Shown one piece after another: positions 23,601-35,181 of a DNA stretch of 64,000 bases. This DNA is from Chlamydomonas sphaeroides (Eukaryota > Chlorophyta > Chlorophyceae > Chlamydomonadales > Chlamydomonadaceae). The translations under genes and the position numbers were made by a program. How positions within the stretch are numbered: the first letter of the stretch is position 1; each line of letters opens with the position of its first letter. A model generated the notes under the pieces. That model had not been told where the DNA came from. It saw only the letters and a list, made by a program, of their open reading frames with translations, and did not search any database. The stretch lies in contig BDDC01000103.1 in NCBI GenBank assembly GCA_001662425.1, positions 30,492 through 94,491 on the forward strand, in the 5' to 3' direction.

Positions 23601-26600
23601 GCCAACCGCAGTCCATCAGCATTGGCAATGAGCCAATGACAAACGCAGCACGCAGGTGAACGCTGGGAAGAGTCGGTGGCTACAAGCAAGCATGTGGATG
23701 CGCAGCCGGCAAGTCCGTTGCTCGGCGTCCTTGGCTGCTTGCTGCTGCCGCATGTCGCGCCCCCAATGGACGCACCCCACGCCAGCTCCTTGATGTCCTT
23801 GGCGGCGCCCCGCCGCGCCCGCGACAGCAGGTCGAAGAGCGAGCCGTGCGGATAGAACTGCATCACGATCTGAGGCGGGTCCTGGCACAGCTGCGGGGTG
23901 GAGCAGGGGTGAAACGTGCGTGTATGCGCGTGAGCGTGCGGCTACAGTACCAATGTCAAGTGCCAGTGTTGGGTCGATTGAGGCGTGCGGGCGAGGTGGC
24001 AGACACAGCAGCGGGCAGGCGGCAGGGTGCCGGCAAGCCCTGGCCCGCTTTTCGCCTAGCCTAGCCCAGACCCACCGCCAGGAAGCGCATCACGTTGGGG
24101 TGCAGCAGCGTGCACAGCAGCGTGACCTCGTTGATCAGGCTCTGGTACTCCTTCTCGTTGCGCGCGGCGGCGCCCTGGGGCCAAACCGGGCAGCGGCGCG
24201 CAGCGTGTCGTGGGTGAGACGAGGCGCGGTAGCCGTCAGGTCGTGGGCGCCGGCGCGTTGCAGGGAGGCGGGGTGCCGCGGCGCCCCCCACGACCCCGGC
24301 CCTCACCTGCAGGCCGTATAGCTCCTTGACCGCCACCTGCGGGGCGACATGGGCAAGGCGGTGAGCGGTGTGGACCTAAAATGGACGCCACAGCCGGCGC
24401 GCGGAGGCAGCGCGTGGGCGCGAGGGCCAGTCTGGCGGAAGCGCGAGACGCCGCCCGCGCCGCGCCGCGCCACGCCGCACAGCTGCCTGGCGTGGCTGTG
24501 GGACCGCTCCTGCGGGCCCCTGCGCCCACCGTACCTGCACTCCGGCCCACTCCGCCAGCCAGACCTTGCCGTAGGCGCCCGAGCCAATGATCTGCTTCAG
24601 CCTGCGCCGGGCAGCGCGACAAGGGGTGTTAGATGCGTGTGCGCTGCGTTGCAGGAGCACGCGTGCCGGTGTGATAAGCATCGACGCGTACGTGCGCGTG
24701 TGCGTTCCAGTGTTAGGTCGAACAGAACCCTGTGCGTGTCGCGAGCGCACTGCCCGGATGCACGGAAAGCACTGGCTGGGGTACATGCTGCAACGCCAAC
24801 GCGTGCCCATGTTGGCCGCCAGCAAGCCGCCGATGACGCACTGTGACGGAGCACTCCGTGTACCGGCATCAGCCTCCCACCCAGCAGGAAGCGCCTCACG
24901 TGATCTCGCTGGCCTCCACGATCTGGAAGCCCGCGGGCAGGCTGGAGCTCATCAGCGAGCCGCCGCCGCCGTCGGTGCGCTCCGTGGCGCCGCTGTTGGC
25001 CTGCGGGCGCCAAATGACGTACAGGCGACAGGCTCGGCGACACACGGCGGTACACGACGAGTACGGGGCAGGGCCCCGGCTGGATGGCGCCGGCCGCTGC
25101 AGCCGCCGCGCCAGCGCCATCCGCACGCACTGCTGCTTGCATGCGCTTGACCTGTCGGTGCGGCGGTGCCATTAGCACGGGTGGTGGCCCACCTGGTCCA
25201 GAATGGAGGCGGCGATGGCGCCCACGTCGACGCTGTCGCGCGAGGCAGTGCGCGCGTGGCCCGGGCCGTGGTACGAGAAGCCGCTGTGCGCGGCGCCCTG
25301 GCTCGGCGGGACAGGGCACGGGGCGGCGAGGAAACATGAGCGCTGGGGAGCGGAGGCCAGGCGGGGCGCGCGGCGGGGTTCGCGCAGCGGCGCGAGCAGG
25401 CGTCGCATCAGCGGTTGGGGCCCCGCCAGGCCATCCCGGTAGGCTGGTAACGTGCGGCAGAGCTGGGCCGAGGCAAATGCAGGGGCACCCTCTAACAACA
25501 CGGCAACACGACGCAAGCAAAGCCGGTCTCACCGCGGTGCTGTTGCCGGCGGGCAGCGAGGGTACCGACTGCACCGAGGCCCCCGAGAAGATGCTGCCGC
25601 TGGGCGCGCCGGTCGGCAGCAGCTGGGCCTGCCCGGGCGAAATGCCGTAGGCGCTGCCGGCGTGCATCTGCCGACGGCACAGGGGTGCACCAAGGGAACA
25701 CAGCCAAGATCAGCAACCTGCCGAGCCAGGATCTCAGGCGGCAGAGGGAGCGCGAAGGGCCGAGTTGGGGGCTGGGCTTGCACCACATGCGCAGGGCATC
25801 GTCTGTCGGCAGGAAGGCGGCAGGTGGAGGGCAGCCGGGGCTCGGGTACCCTGGCTGCAGGCGCCTGCGCAGTGCGCACCCCCCCCCCCCCTTTTGGGGN
25901 NNNNNNNNNNNNNNNNNNNNNNNNNNNNNNNNNNNNNNNNNNNNNNNNNNNNNNNNNNNNNNNNNNNNNNNNNNNNNNNNNNNNNNNNNNNNNNNNNNNN
26001 NNNNNNNNNNNNNNNNNNNNNNNNNNNNNNNNNNNNNNNNNNNNNNNNNNNNNNNNNNNNNNNNNNNNNNNNNNNNNNNNNNNNNNNNNNNNNNNNNNNN
26101 NNNNNNNNNNNNNNNNNNNNNNNNNNNNNNNNNNNNNNNNNNNNNNNNNNNNNNNNNNNNNNNNNNNNNNNNNNNNNNNNNNNNNNNNNNNNNNNNNNNN
26201 NNNNNNNNNNNNNNNNNNNNNNNNNNNNNNNNNNNNNNNNNNNNNNNNNNNNNNNNNNNNGCTAAGTTCTAGCGCCAAGGCGGACCCGGGCCGATCCATA
26301 CCTACGGCCATGTGCTGTGTTACGTTGCATCACGGAGCTACGGACGCTGGGCGCACCTGCATCTGCAGCTGGTAGGTGCTCATGCTGTCCACGGAGCCCA
26401 GCCGCTTGGCGGACGTGTTGGGCACGGGCGAGGAGGAGTACATGTCGGCTGAGGAAGGGGAGGAGGGACGCGGATAGGACGCGGTCAGGGAAGAAGCCAG
26501 GCAAGCCAGGAGGCGCACGTCGTCGGGTGCGCGGGGCCAGAAGACAAACATTGTTGACCTGGATGCGGGCAGGACCTGCGGCTGCAGCTGTGGTTACAGA

Positions 26601-29600
26601 CGGACCGGCCTGCCGTTGCATGGCCTGCCTTGCGCACTCCGGGCCCCCCGTACATCAGCGACTCACCCACGGAGCCGTATCGCGAACGGTCGCCGGGAAT
26701 GCCGATCGACAGCTGCACCTGCGACGGCGTGGGCGTCAGCGCCAGCGGCGTGAGCCCTTTGCTGGCTGCCTCCACCGCCAGCTCCGCTGCGGGGAAAGGG
26801 CAGCGCCGCGGCAGGCAGAGCGGCCAGGGGCATCGTGGTCAGTGCAAGGGCACGGCACGGGCGTGGGCGCCACCAGGGTGAGTCTCATGGCTGCTACCCG
26901 CCATCGCCAATGCCGAGCCGAGCGCAGCCCCAACTGCCCGCCGCTCCTACCTGCGTGCCACAGCCGGATGGTGCCAAGCATGGAGGCGGTCGCGATGTGG
27001 TTTGGTGCGCAGGCCATGCGCTCCACGCGGCTCTTGTGGGCCGTCACAGTCACCTGCGCGCAGGGCCCCGACGAGGGAGACAGCGGTGGGCACAGGGCGG
27101 CGGCGGAGACCGAGGACGGCGGCACCGTGCCCTAGCCGCGCGCCGCGGCCCTGGCTTGCCACGTTTCCGCGGCTGCCCGTTGCAACGCCCCCGGGGACAC
27201 GTTAGACAAGTCATGCTTGCGGCCCGCGTACCGTCTTGGGCTTGAACATGCCAAACGACTGCGGCGACGCCGAGTTGCTGCCCGGCGGCAGCCCCACCTG
27301 CGTAGCGGGACAGCGTCAAAGGGCCAGCCTTGGCTGTGACCCCCAAGATGCACAAGCCGTACCCATCGCCCACTCCCCACAGCAGGCGCGTGCTGACATC
27401 CGATGGCCGTCCCCGCTCGCTCCCTCCCGCCAGCTCATCCACCATGCGCGGATCCCGCCCAGCGGCTGCCAGCTGCCGCATGCTCCCCACGCCGCCGCAC
27501 CTCGCTGCTGGGCTGCATGAAGAGCTTGAGCTCGCCGTTCTGGTGGCCCGTCACCACCAGGCGGTACAGATCGAAGGACGCGATGCCGCGCACGGGGGAG
27601 TTGGTCTCGGTGCCGATGCGCAGCAGCGGGGCCAGGCCGCTGCGGGGGTCGCACGTAAGAGGGGGGCCGGGTTAAAGCACCGTCCAGCACCTGACGCCAC
27701 CACCCCAGCCGACAGGCAGCAGCCCTCCCAGCAACGCCCCAACGCAGGCAGCGCCGTACTTGTACTCCGGGTGCCACAGAAGCAGCTGGCCGTTGTCGTG
27801 GCCCGTGAGCAGCCGCCAGGAGGAGGCCGAGGAGGGCGCGTTGCCGCTTGGGCCGGCGGGCGCAAGTCCGGAGGAGGCGTGCGAGGGCGCGCCTGTGAGG
27901 TCGCTGCGGCCGCCGTCCGAGTGCGTGGAGCGCTGGCGGTCGGCGCGGCCCGCATGCGCGTGCGCCGATGCGGCCGAGGGCCAGCGCAGCTGCGCCATGG
28001 CGTGGCAGGGGCCGTACTCGCAGCAGTTGTAGGCGTCAATGTCCTGCAGGGGAGGCGAGAGAGGCGCAGTGTAGGGTGTGGGTAGCGCGCGTCGCTCACG
28101 ATGTGGGATCCCCCTGGCCTGTCCACAGGGGCCGGGGACGCCCGACCGGCCGGCCGGCCGGCCCGACCACACCACCATAATTCGTGCTGTCCGCAGCCGC
28201 GGCCCCCAGCGTGCCAGCACGAGAGCCCCGGCGGCCGGGACACCAAGCGACCTGATCTTGCGCGACACGACTGCCAGGTCACCTAGGCACCCCGCCTCAG
28301 TGCCCTGATGAGGGACGCGATTTGGGAGGCGACGCCGCACCTGGAAGGACTCGGTGTCCCACAGCTGCAGCCAAGCAGTGCTCCGCCCGCCGCTGGTCCA
28401 CGCCCTGCGGCCGCGAACCAGGATACAGCGTACCGGGCCCTCCGTCGCCGTGCCCATCGGCGCCGACGCCAGCGCCACCGACCCTGAGCCGTGCCCGCTG
28501 CCGTTGCCGCCGCCGCCTACAACGGCGCCCGCCACCGCCGCGCCCGCGACCTGCGCGGCGGTGCCGACGACGCCGGCGGCACCGGCTGCGGCGGCGCCGA
28601 TGGCGCCGGCGGCGCCGCCGACGGCGGCCGCCAGCGCGGCCGAGGCTTGGCCCGGGCCGGTGGCGGCGGCGCAGTGGCGCTTGCCAAATAGGCCGCGGTT
28701 GGACTCGGCGATGACTTTCTGCATGCGCGCAAGCAGCGCGGCGGAGCGCTGCAGAGACACCACCATCTCCAGCCGCCCCGCGTGGCGGTCGTACCCGTAC
28801 ACCTGTACGGATACGAACAGCACAGTCGATTGAACATGTTCAATCGTGACCGTACACGTGGGCCGAGCTTCGCGCGACTGGACAGATTCATTTGTTTCGC
28901 AGTGCGCGGCGCCTGGTTGCTTTGTAGAGCCCTGTGCAACGGCTGCACATCCGCAGCCAGATGGCGGTGCAAGCACAGCCGACCCACATGTGTCCCAACC
29001 CTCCGTGCTCTCCCCCGTGCCGCTGCCGCCACGACTTCAGCTCAGGCGGTGGGCGCCCCACGCTAGACATCGCCCCCCGACCCGCTCCCGCGGCCACAGG
29101 CGCCCGCCGCCTTTTCCCCCACCGGCCGCCCTTACCTTGATCCTGCCCGACTCGTCGCCCACCCACACCCGGTCCAGTTCGTCGAACGAGATGGTGCGGA
29201 CCTGCACCGCAAGCGGCCTAGTCAGTCACGATGCGCTTGGTCCGGCTAGCGGGCGCAAGATCCGCGCGGGTGGGCGCATATTCCACGCGCCGAGTTGGTA
29301 CAGCGTTGCTTGAGTTTGCGTGCTAGTAAAGCGCAGAAAGCAGCGCCAGATCCCAGGGCTCGGCCCTCCAGCCTGCGCCGCGGCGGACCCCGTCCCCACC
29401 TGCGTCGCGAACGCAGCCTCCTCCAGCATCAGCTCCCACTGCTGCCGCGGCCGCATACGCAGCAGGCCCTTGGCGTGGCCCGTCCACACGTTGCCGCCGC
29501 CGTCCACTCCCAGCGCTGTGACGGTCGAGGCCTTGTCGAACTGGAACCCCGTGGTGGACCTGCGGTTGGCGGGTTGGTTGTTTAGTCGGTGGCGGTTGGC

Positions 29601-31653
29601 GGTTGGGGACATGGCATACAGCTGCACCTCGACGGGACGATTGGCCGTGCTGCGGACGGCGCTGCTGTTGGTCAGCCAGCTGGCCAACCGGCGCTATTTT
29701 AGCAGCCCGTCCCGACGGCTGCACCGTTGCGGATGTTTCGGCCACACAAGCCACCGCGCTCCTTCCGTTGCCCTGCCCCAGCACCAGCCCAGCAAGGGCC
29801 AAAGCCGTTCCCAACACAGCTCCGAACGCTAAGATCCAACCCAACGCGCTGGCTATCGGCCCGCCCCACGGCCCCAGTCCGCTTCCCTCATCACCTTCCC
29901 GCATTGCCGCCCTGCCCTCGCATGCCCAACAGCTCATGCCCTCGCGAGCTCTTCCCTCCACGCCCGCACCCCGGCACCGCGGCCTCACCATCTGGTCCCA
30001 CCCACCCACCCCCCGCACCGGCCTCACTTCCCCCACCTATTCCCCCTCCTCTCGGCGCCCGAGCCCCACACGGCCCCACTCACTGGTTGGCCTCCGAGTA
30101 GTACTCCAGGGAGCCGCCCGCGCTCCACCACAGGTAGGCTGGGTCGCTGGGCGAGGGCAGCACGCCCGAGAGCCCCGGCACAAAGCCCAACGCGTGCACC
30201 TTGTCGTGCTTGTTGCCGCGCAGCATGTGGCCCACAAGCGGGCCCGAGCGCGCCGGCGGCGGTGCCGCCGCCTGCTCCACGGCCATCACGCCGGGGTAGC
30301 CCGTCTGGCTCTTGACGGAGCTGCGGTTCAGGTCACGGTTGCCGGCGGCGACGGAGCCGCCGCCGCCGGCGCCTGCGGCGCCGGCTGGGGGCTGAGGCGG
30401 CGAGGGCGGCACGGGCTGTGACTGCGACCGCCGGGCGAGATCGCGCGCGACGGGGGCGCCGTGCGCGGGCGCGCCGAGGTCCGCCGGCGCGGAGAGCGCG
30501 GGCGACGGCGTCTGGCTGCTGCTGCTGTCGGCGGTGCCGCTTGACGGCTGCGGCGCGTGGCGCGGCGGCGGCGCGGAGCGCTGTTCGGGCAGCAGCCCCT
30601 TGAGTATGTCGACCTGCTTGTCGAACTTGGCGTGGATGAAGGAGCGCATGAAGAGCGTCATGACCTTGACCATGGTGCTGTACTTGCCGTACACGTCCAC
30701 CAGCGTGATGCCGCGCCGTGCGGCGCACTTGATCTCCACCGCCACCTTGATGAGCTCGGGCGGGCTGCCCGTGATGGTGTCGGCCTGAGGGGGCGCAGGG
30801 AGGAGCAGTGGAGGAAGGAAGGGGTGGTGAGGGCCACAGGCGCATCGAGGCCGCGCGTGCGAGCGGGTTCACGGCTGCCACGGCCCCCGGGGCAGACTCC
30901 AGGCGGCGGAGGCCTGCGGTCACACCCCGCGCCGGGGAAAGCGCTCGGATGCGAGTGCAGGCGGGGCGCGGGGGTGCATGGCGGCACGGCCCATGCTGCG
31001 GAGAGGGCCTGCGGGGTGCGCTGCGGACGCCCCAGCAGGGCCCTGAGCCTGAGCCGCAGCATCGGCGTGTCGCCGTGCGGCCCGGACCCGCCCGCCCCGG
31101 CCTGGCCCACCATCTCCAGCCTCGCCATTGCCAGCGACGCCTCGGTTAGCAGCTTGACGGCCCGCTCCCTGAACGACTGTGCCTTGTCAACAGCCGCCTC
31201 GAGAGACTTGACCGAGGCCCTGGCCTCGGTGATCTCCTGGCGGAGATAGTCTTGGCCGCCGCCGCGGGATAGCACGCCTGGTCGTTCGGCGGGGGGCAGC
31301 ATGGGAGGCAGGCGCGAGGCCGCATGGAGGGAGGGAGGGATTGGTGGGGAAGGCTGCGGGGCACCCGCCCATTGAGCTTGCGGCTGAGGGGCGCGAGCCG
31401 GGACAGGGCAGCCAGCCGCAGAGTGATTTCATAGTGAGACAGCATGGTTCGTCATTGGCTTCCGTGGCTGGCCTGGCGCGGGCAGCGACTCACCGCCGCC
31501 GGACTTGTCGCCGCTGCGGCCGAAGAGGCCGCGCAGGCTGGAGTCGCCGCCGCGCATGCCCACCCCGATTGAGGCATTGCTGACCAGCTTCCGCAGGCGA
31601 CTCCCGCCCGGGTCATCAAAGGAGGGCTTCTGGGAGGAGCCGTCCGGGGACGA
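17619..31653 (-). CDS. Giant WD40 beta-propeller / TKL (Raf-like) protein kinase with 1,367-residue low-complexity tail (5' end missing)
   Basis: Phase-matched exons read leftwards. N-terminal part: 31653-31494, 31250-31111 (coiled coil, VKSLEAAVDKAQSFRERAV) and 30784-30084. Propeller: 29559-29400, 29201-29136 (VWVGDESGRIK), 28802-28341 (WLQLWDTESFQ), 28043-27760 (LLTGHDNGQLLLWHPEY), 27639-27501 (LVVTGHQNGELKLF), 27297-27232 and 27053-26951 (IATASMLGTIRLWHA). Linker: 26786-26667, 26448-26357, then after the gap 25667-25533, 25297-25193 and 25000-24900. Kinase: 24601-24535 (IGSGAYGKVW, P-loop), 24336-24307 (VAVKE), 24174-24076, 23890-23776, 23405-23318 (catalytic loop HGDLR), 23074-22924 (SPNLLL, DFGLA, APE), 22671-22644, 22494-22418 (DVYSFGIIMWEVLTW) and 22202-22032 (ACWQTAPSQRPTF). 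Tail: one exon, 21722-17619. The catalytic loop reads HGD, not HRD. At least 2,590 residues are visible; exons in the N gap and the start are missing. WD parts probably bind partners. One acceptor (AAG, 31251-31253) is unusual. Confidence 0.8.
20826..21101 (-). repeat. SPFAAASGG repeat array in the kinase tail
   Basis: Eight S-P-F units follow one another with spacers of Ala/Ser/Gly/Thr/Pro, the best ones reading SPFAAASGGGTP. Four more S-P-F motifs are scattered elsewhere in the same tail, giving twelve in total. The region is predicted to be disordered and offers many Ser-Pro sites, which suit proline-directed kinases. The Phe-bearing spacing recalls phase-separating FG-like sequences, but that is inference only. 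Confidence 0.9.
25900..26260. other. Assembly gap (N run) inside the WD40-kinase gene
   Basis: A run of 361 N interrupts the linker between propeller and kinase. It is preceded by 13 consecutive C and TTTTGGGG, a homopolymer that probably stopped the assembly. One or more short exons may be hidden here: the preceding exon ends and the following exon begins in phase 0, so nothing is demanded by frame. Confidence 0.99.
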
Positions 31654-34600
31654 CTGTTGGCGGGTTGAGGAAGGTCGGGCGCCGGTGGGGCGGGAAAGGG
31701 CGGTTAGCACCGAGTTGGGCCCGGTTACCGTCCACGAGGCGAGACTTCGTGTGCTGGCTGCATCGCAACAAGAACGGGGCCGCTGTGTAGCCAACCCGGT
31801 CGGACGACCGCGCCCAAGTGACTCGGAACAATTATTACACGCAAAACTGCGGCTCCAGCGGCGCGACGACAGTTGCTATATCCCAAGTTGTGAAGGCCTG
31901 TGTGCGTGGGACTGCCTTCGCCGGGTGCGGGCCTGCCACGCCCATCGCCAGCGCAGCGGCCCCCTTTAAACGCGGTGTTGTGCCAAGCCTGCATACCTTA
32001 GCGTCTAAACTTCCGCTCATTTATCCAAAGGGCGGCACCAAGGACGTGACCTCCTGAGAGGGCTGCTTTTGAGCGGGTCCACGGCGCAACCGCCTTGTCC
32101 GCGATGCGCTATGGTGGCACCGCATGGTTGCCACTCTTTAGCAGCGGCCTAAGCACACGACCTGGGAGTCGGCTGCATCGTCACTTTGTTGTTTCTGCAA
32201 GCGTCTTGTGCGGACCGTGCAATAAATTTGTGTATTGTGTTCGGCTGTATGCATGTCTCATATGTGATGATGCGACTAGAGCCGACGACAGTCGACTCCC
32301 AGTCGAACCCGCGGGGTTGCGTGCCGGCGCGGACCGCTGACTACGCCCGCCCCCTCCGCACCCCGCTTGCTCCCCAGATGCTAATTATGTACTCTGCAGG
32401 TGGGTATGTTTTGCAATCAGTTTCAAACGAGATCCGCGCACTGCGCCCCCAGCACCAGGAGGCCTGGCCGCCAACCGTGGCAGGCCGTGGCCTTAGCTGC
32501 TGGCGGGGACATGGGCATCGCCGCTCGCAACGGCGGCGCGGCCACGTTGCCATGGGCGCTAAACCCCGCCCGCATGTCGTGGGCGTTGAATGAAGCTCAT
32601 GTGCTCGGCTGTTGGTTCGCACCATCTCAAAACCCTGCGGCGCAATTCCGCTTTGGTGGTCCTTCTGGTTCCGCTGGCACCCTGCCGGCAGATGATCCCC
32701 ACGTGCCCCGGCTAGCGGCCACCACCTGCCGCCGAGTCCAACTGAAACTTCGAATGCCCCGTCGACGCGCTCGGCGCCTCGGTAGCGTGGAAAACCACCG
32801 GGCCCTCCGATTGCACGCGTACAGGCAGGCACTAGCTGCGTGCCGCTGCCGTCCCGATCAGGCGACCCAGGTCCGCCATCTCAGCCATAGCAGGTCGAGG
32901 CAGGTCCAGGCAGGTCCCGTGGCGGCCTGCACATGGCATGTACTGGGGTATCATGAACCCCAGCCCCCTGTGACACTTGTCTACCGTATCGCTGCCAACC
33001 CATGTATCTCCCGCATGTGTCCTCGACAACCGCCAGCCGGGAACACAGTGCCGGTGCGCGCGTGCAGCCGGCGCCTGCCACCGCGGCATGCCGGTCACTC
33101 ACTTGTCTGCACGTGTAGCACGCCGCCACCCAAGGCGTATAAGCGCAGCAGGCGGCTGGGGAAGGGCCCCACGGGCCCCTGCCGTCACAGGTGAGAGGGC
33201 AGCAGCTGCTGGCCCCTCGCCCCCTCCCTCGCCTCCCCCTGGCAGCGCTGAGCAGCCGTCCGTCGCTCCGGGCACCCCAGCCGTGCGGCTCCGCCCCCAC
33301 CTGCATCTGGTTACTGACATCCGACGCCGCGGGTGCTGGCACCCCAGCGCTGCACCACCCCTCGCCCTCTTCCGCGGTCGCCCCCACGGCCCCGCTCAGC
33401 TGGGGCACCCGGGTGTGGGCGGAGCCCACACGGCCGGCTAGGACCGACCGGAACACCCCTGGGAGAACCCGTAGGGTTCGTGCCCAATCGTACGGCACAT
33501 CTGCCGCAAGTCCAATTGGGTGGCGTGGGTCGGCCAGCCGCGGTAAGCTAGAGAGACACAACTACTCCTACTACCGTGTGCCCCGGTTTCAAAGGCTGGG
33601 CGCCATCGTTCGTGGATGCAGTCGGGAGCTCCGTTTCCACCGGAGCTCGGCATCCCTGTGGTCTCCTACGAGGTGCGCTCTCTTGCGCACCGTAGCAGGT
33701 TAACTCCTGTTACACCGGGTGCCGCCAGCCCAGTGTCCCTCGCCCCACTGGCCCAGTCTGCTGCACGCACTCATTTCCCGGATCCCCGCCGCATGCGCAT
33801 GCAACCGTGGCCTGGGTGGGTTTACAATTACAATCAGAAAGATGCCTGGGGTGGGTCTGCATGCTCGCGCTGCCAATTGTGCCAGGAAGGGCGGCCGCAG
33901 ACGCGTTTGGCAGCCGCGCGGCCAGCTCCGGCCCCCAGTTAAAGCAGTATCACACCAGCATCAGACAATACCCCGCAGCAGCCCGCAACCAAACGACTCC
34001 ACATCATCGACAGCCCACAAGGCCCCGTGCATCTGGCCAAAGCACACACGCCCTGCGGGGCAGCTGCAGCCCGAGCTTGCTTCTCTACGTGCACTATAGA
34101 TGGCCCGACGGCGCAGGTACCATAACTGGTGACAACTCCAGTCTCAGCGCGAGCTGTGCAGGCAACAGCGCCACGAGCTGCGGCCGCCGCCGCATTCAAA
34201 CTATAAGCAGCAGCGTGGAAGTCAGAGCAGAGTACCCGAGACAAGCACAAGACCTGGTAGCCGCCAGGCCTGCGCCCACATTCCGGGCGCCGCCGCGGCA
34301 GCCGGTCAAGGCCCTGCGAGTACCAGCACGGCCGCTCCTAGGCTTGGCGCCGCGCCGCGCCGCGCCGGGCGGCCCCGCCGCGCCGCGCCGGGCAGCCCCG
34401 CCGCGCCGCGCCGCGCCGCGCCGGGCCCCTACCCGCCACCCCATCAACAAAGTGCCGTGCACAGTGCCGGGTGCAGGCGCCGCGTTGACACCACGGCCGC
34501 ACTGCACCGGGCCCCGCGAATGCAGCCACTCGCGCTGGGCCGTGCGGCTGCAAGCCCTGGGTGCCCGCGAGTTGGTCCAGGGGGGAGCAAACCTAGGGCA

Positions 34601-34710
34601 CGGCCGGCTCATGCATTGGGCGCGCATCTGGTGCAGGAGCGCCCGCCGAGCAAGGGCCGCCTGCCGCACGCCGCACAGCCCACAGCCGCGTTGCTGCCGC
34701 CCCGCGAGGT
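31654..34710. other. Long stretch without a supported gene; probably holds the 5' end of the kinase gene
   Basis: The first exon of the kinase gene should lie here, but none could be chosen. GC content is visibly lower around 31800-32450 and 33480-34250. A block of GCCGC/GCCGGGC repeats occurs at about 34350-34430. TTACA twice near 33822 and 33829 could end a minus-strand transcript coming from the 35-38 kb gene. Confidence 0.45.
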
Positions 34711-34790
34711 CATGCCCCATCATGCCCCATCATGCTCCATCATGCCCCATCATTCCCCATCATGTGCCATCATGCCCCATCATGTCCCAT
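34711..34790. repeat. 10-bp tandem repeat, eight units
   Basis: Eight head-to-tail 10-mers of the form CATGCCCCAT, four of them exact and four with one or two changes (CATGCTCCAT, CATTCCCCAT, CATGTGCCAT, CATGTCCCAT), followed by a decayed ninth. The period of ten is close to one DNA helical turn. The array lies beyond the 3' side of the minus-strand gene at 35182-38182. Confidence 0.95.
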
Positions 34791-35181
34791 CACGCCCCTC
34801 CGCATCCGGCCGTGCCCCCTCGTGCCACACATGCGGCCAGGGCTGCGCCCGCCCCACAGCCGGGCCCCAGCCGGGCAGCGGCCCCAGCCGGGCCCTGCCT
34901 ACCGCTGCTGCCCGGCGGGCGGCGGCGCACAAGCTGGGCCCACGTGGGCAGCGCCAGCTCGCTGTCGGTGACGGTTGCGGAAGCGGCCATGACGCGGCCT
35001 GGCGTGCCGTCAGCATCGCCCAAGGGCCTGAGCGGCAGCGGTGGCGGCATCGCGAATGCCACAGCGGGTTCCGGGAAGGCTGCGGCGGAGCGCGGGCGCG
35101 GGCGTGTGGAGTGCAGTGCCGCGATGGCCCCGGCCGTGGGCGACCCCGGCTGCGCCTGCCGGTGAGAGGATGCAAGCACCT

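Noticed and set aside
34903..35155. Extra C-terminal exon for the minus-strand gene at 35-38 kb
   Set aside because: Composition and donor are good, but its phase does not match the available upstream donor; kept only as an alternative.
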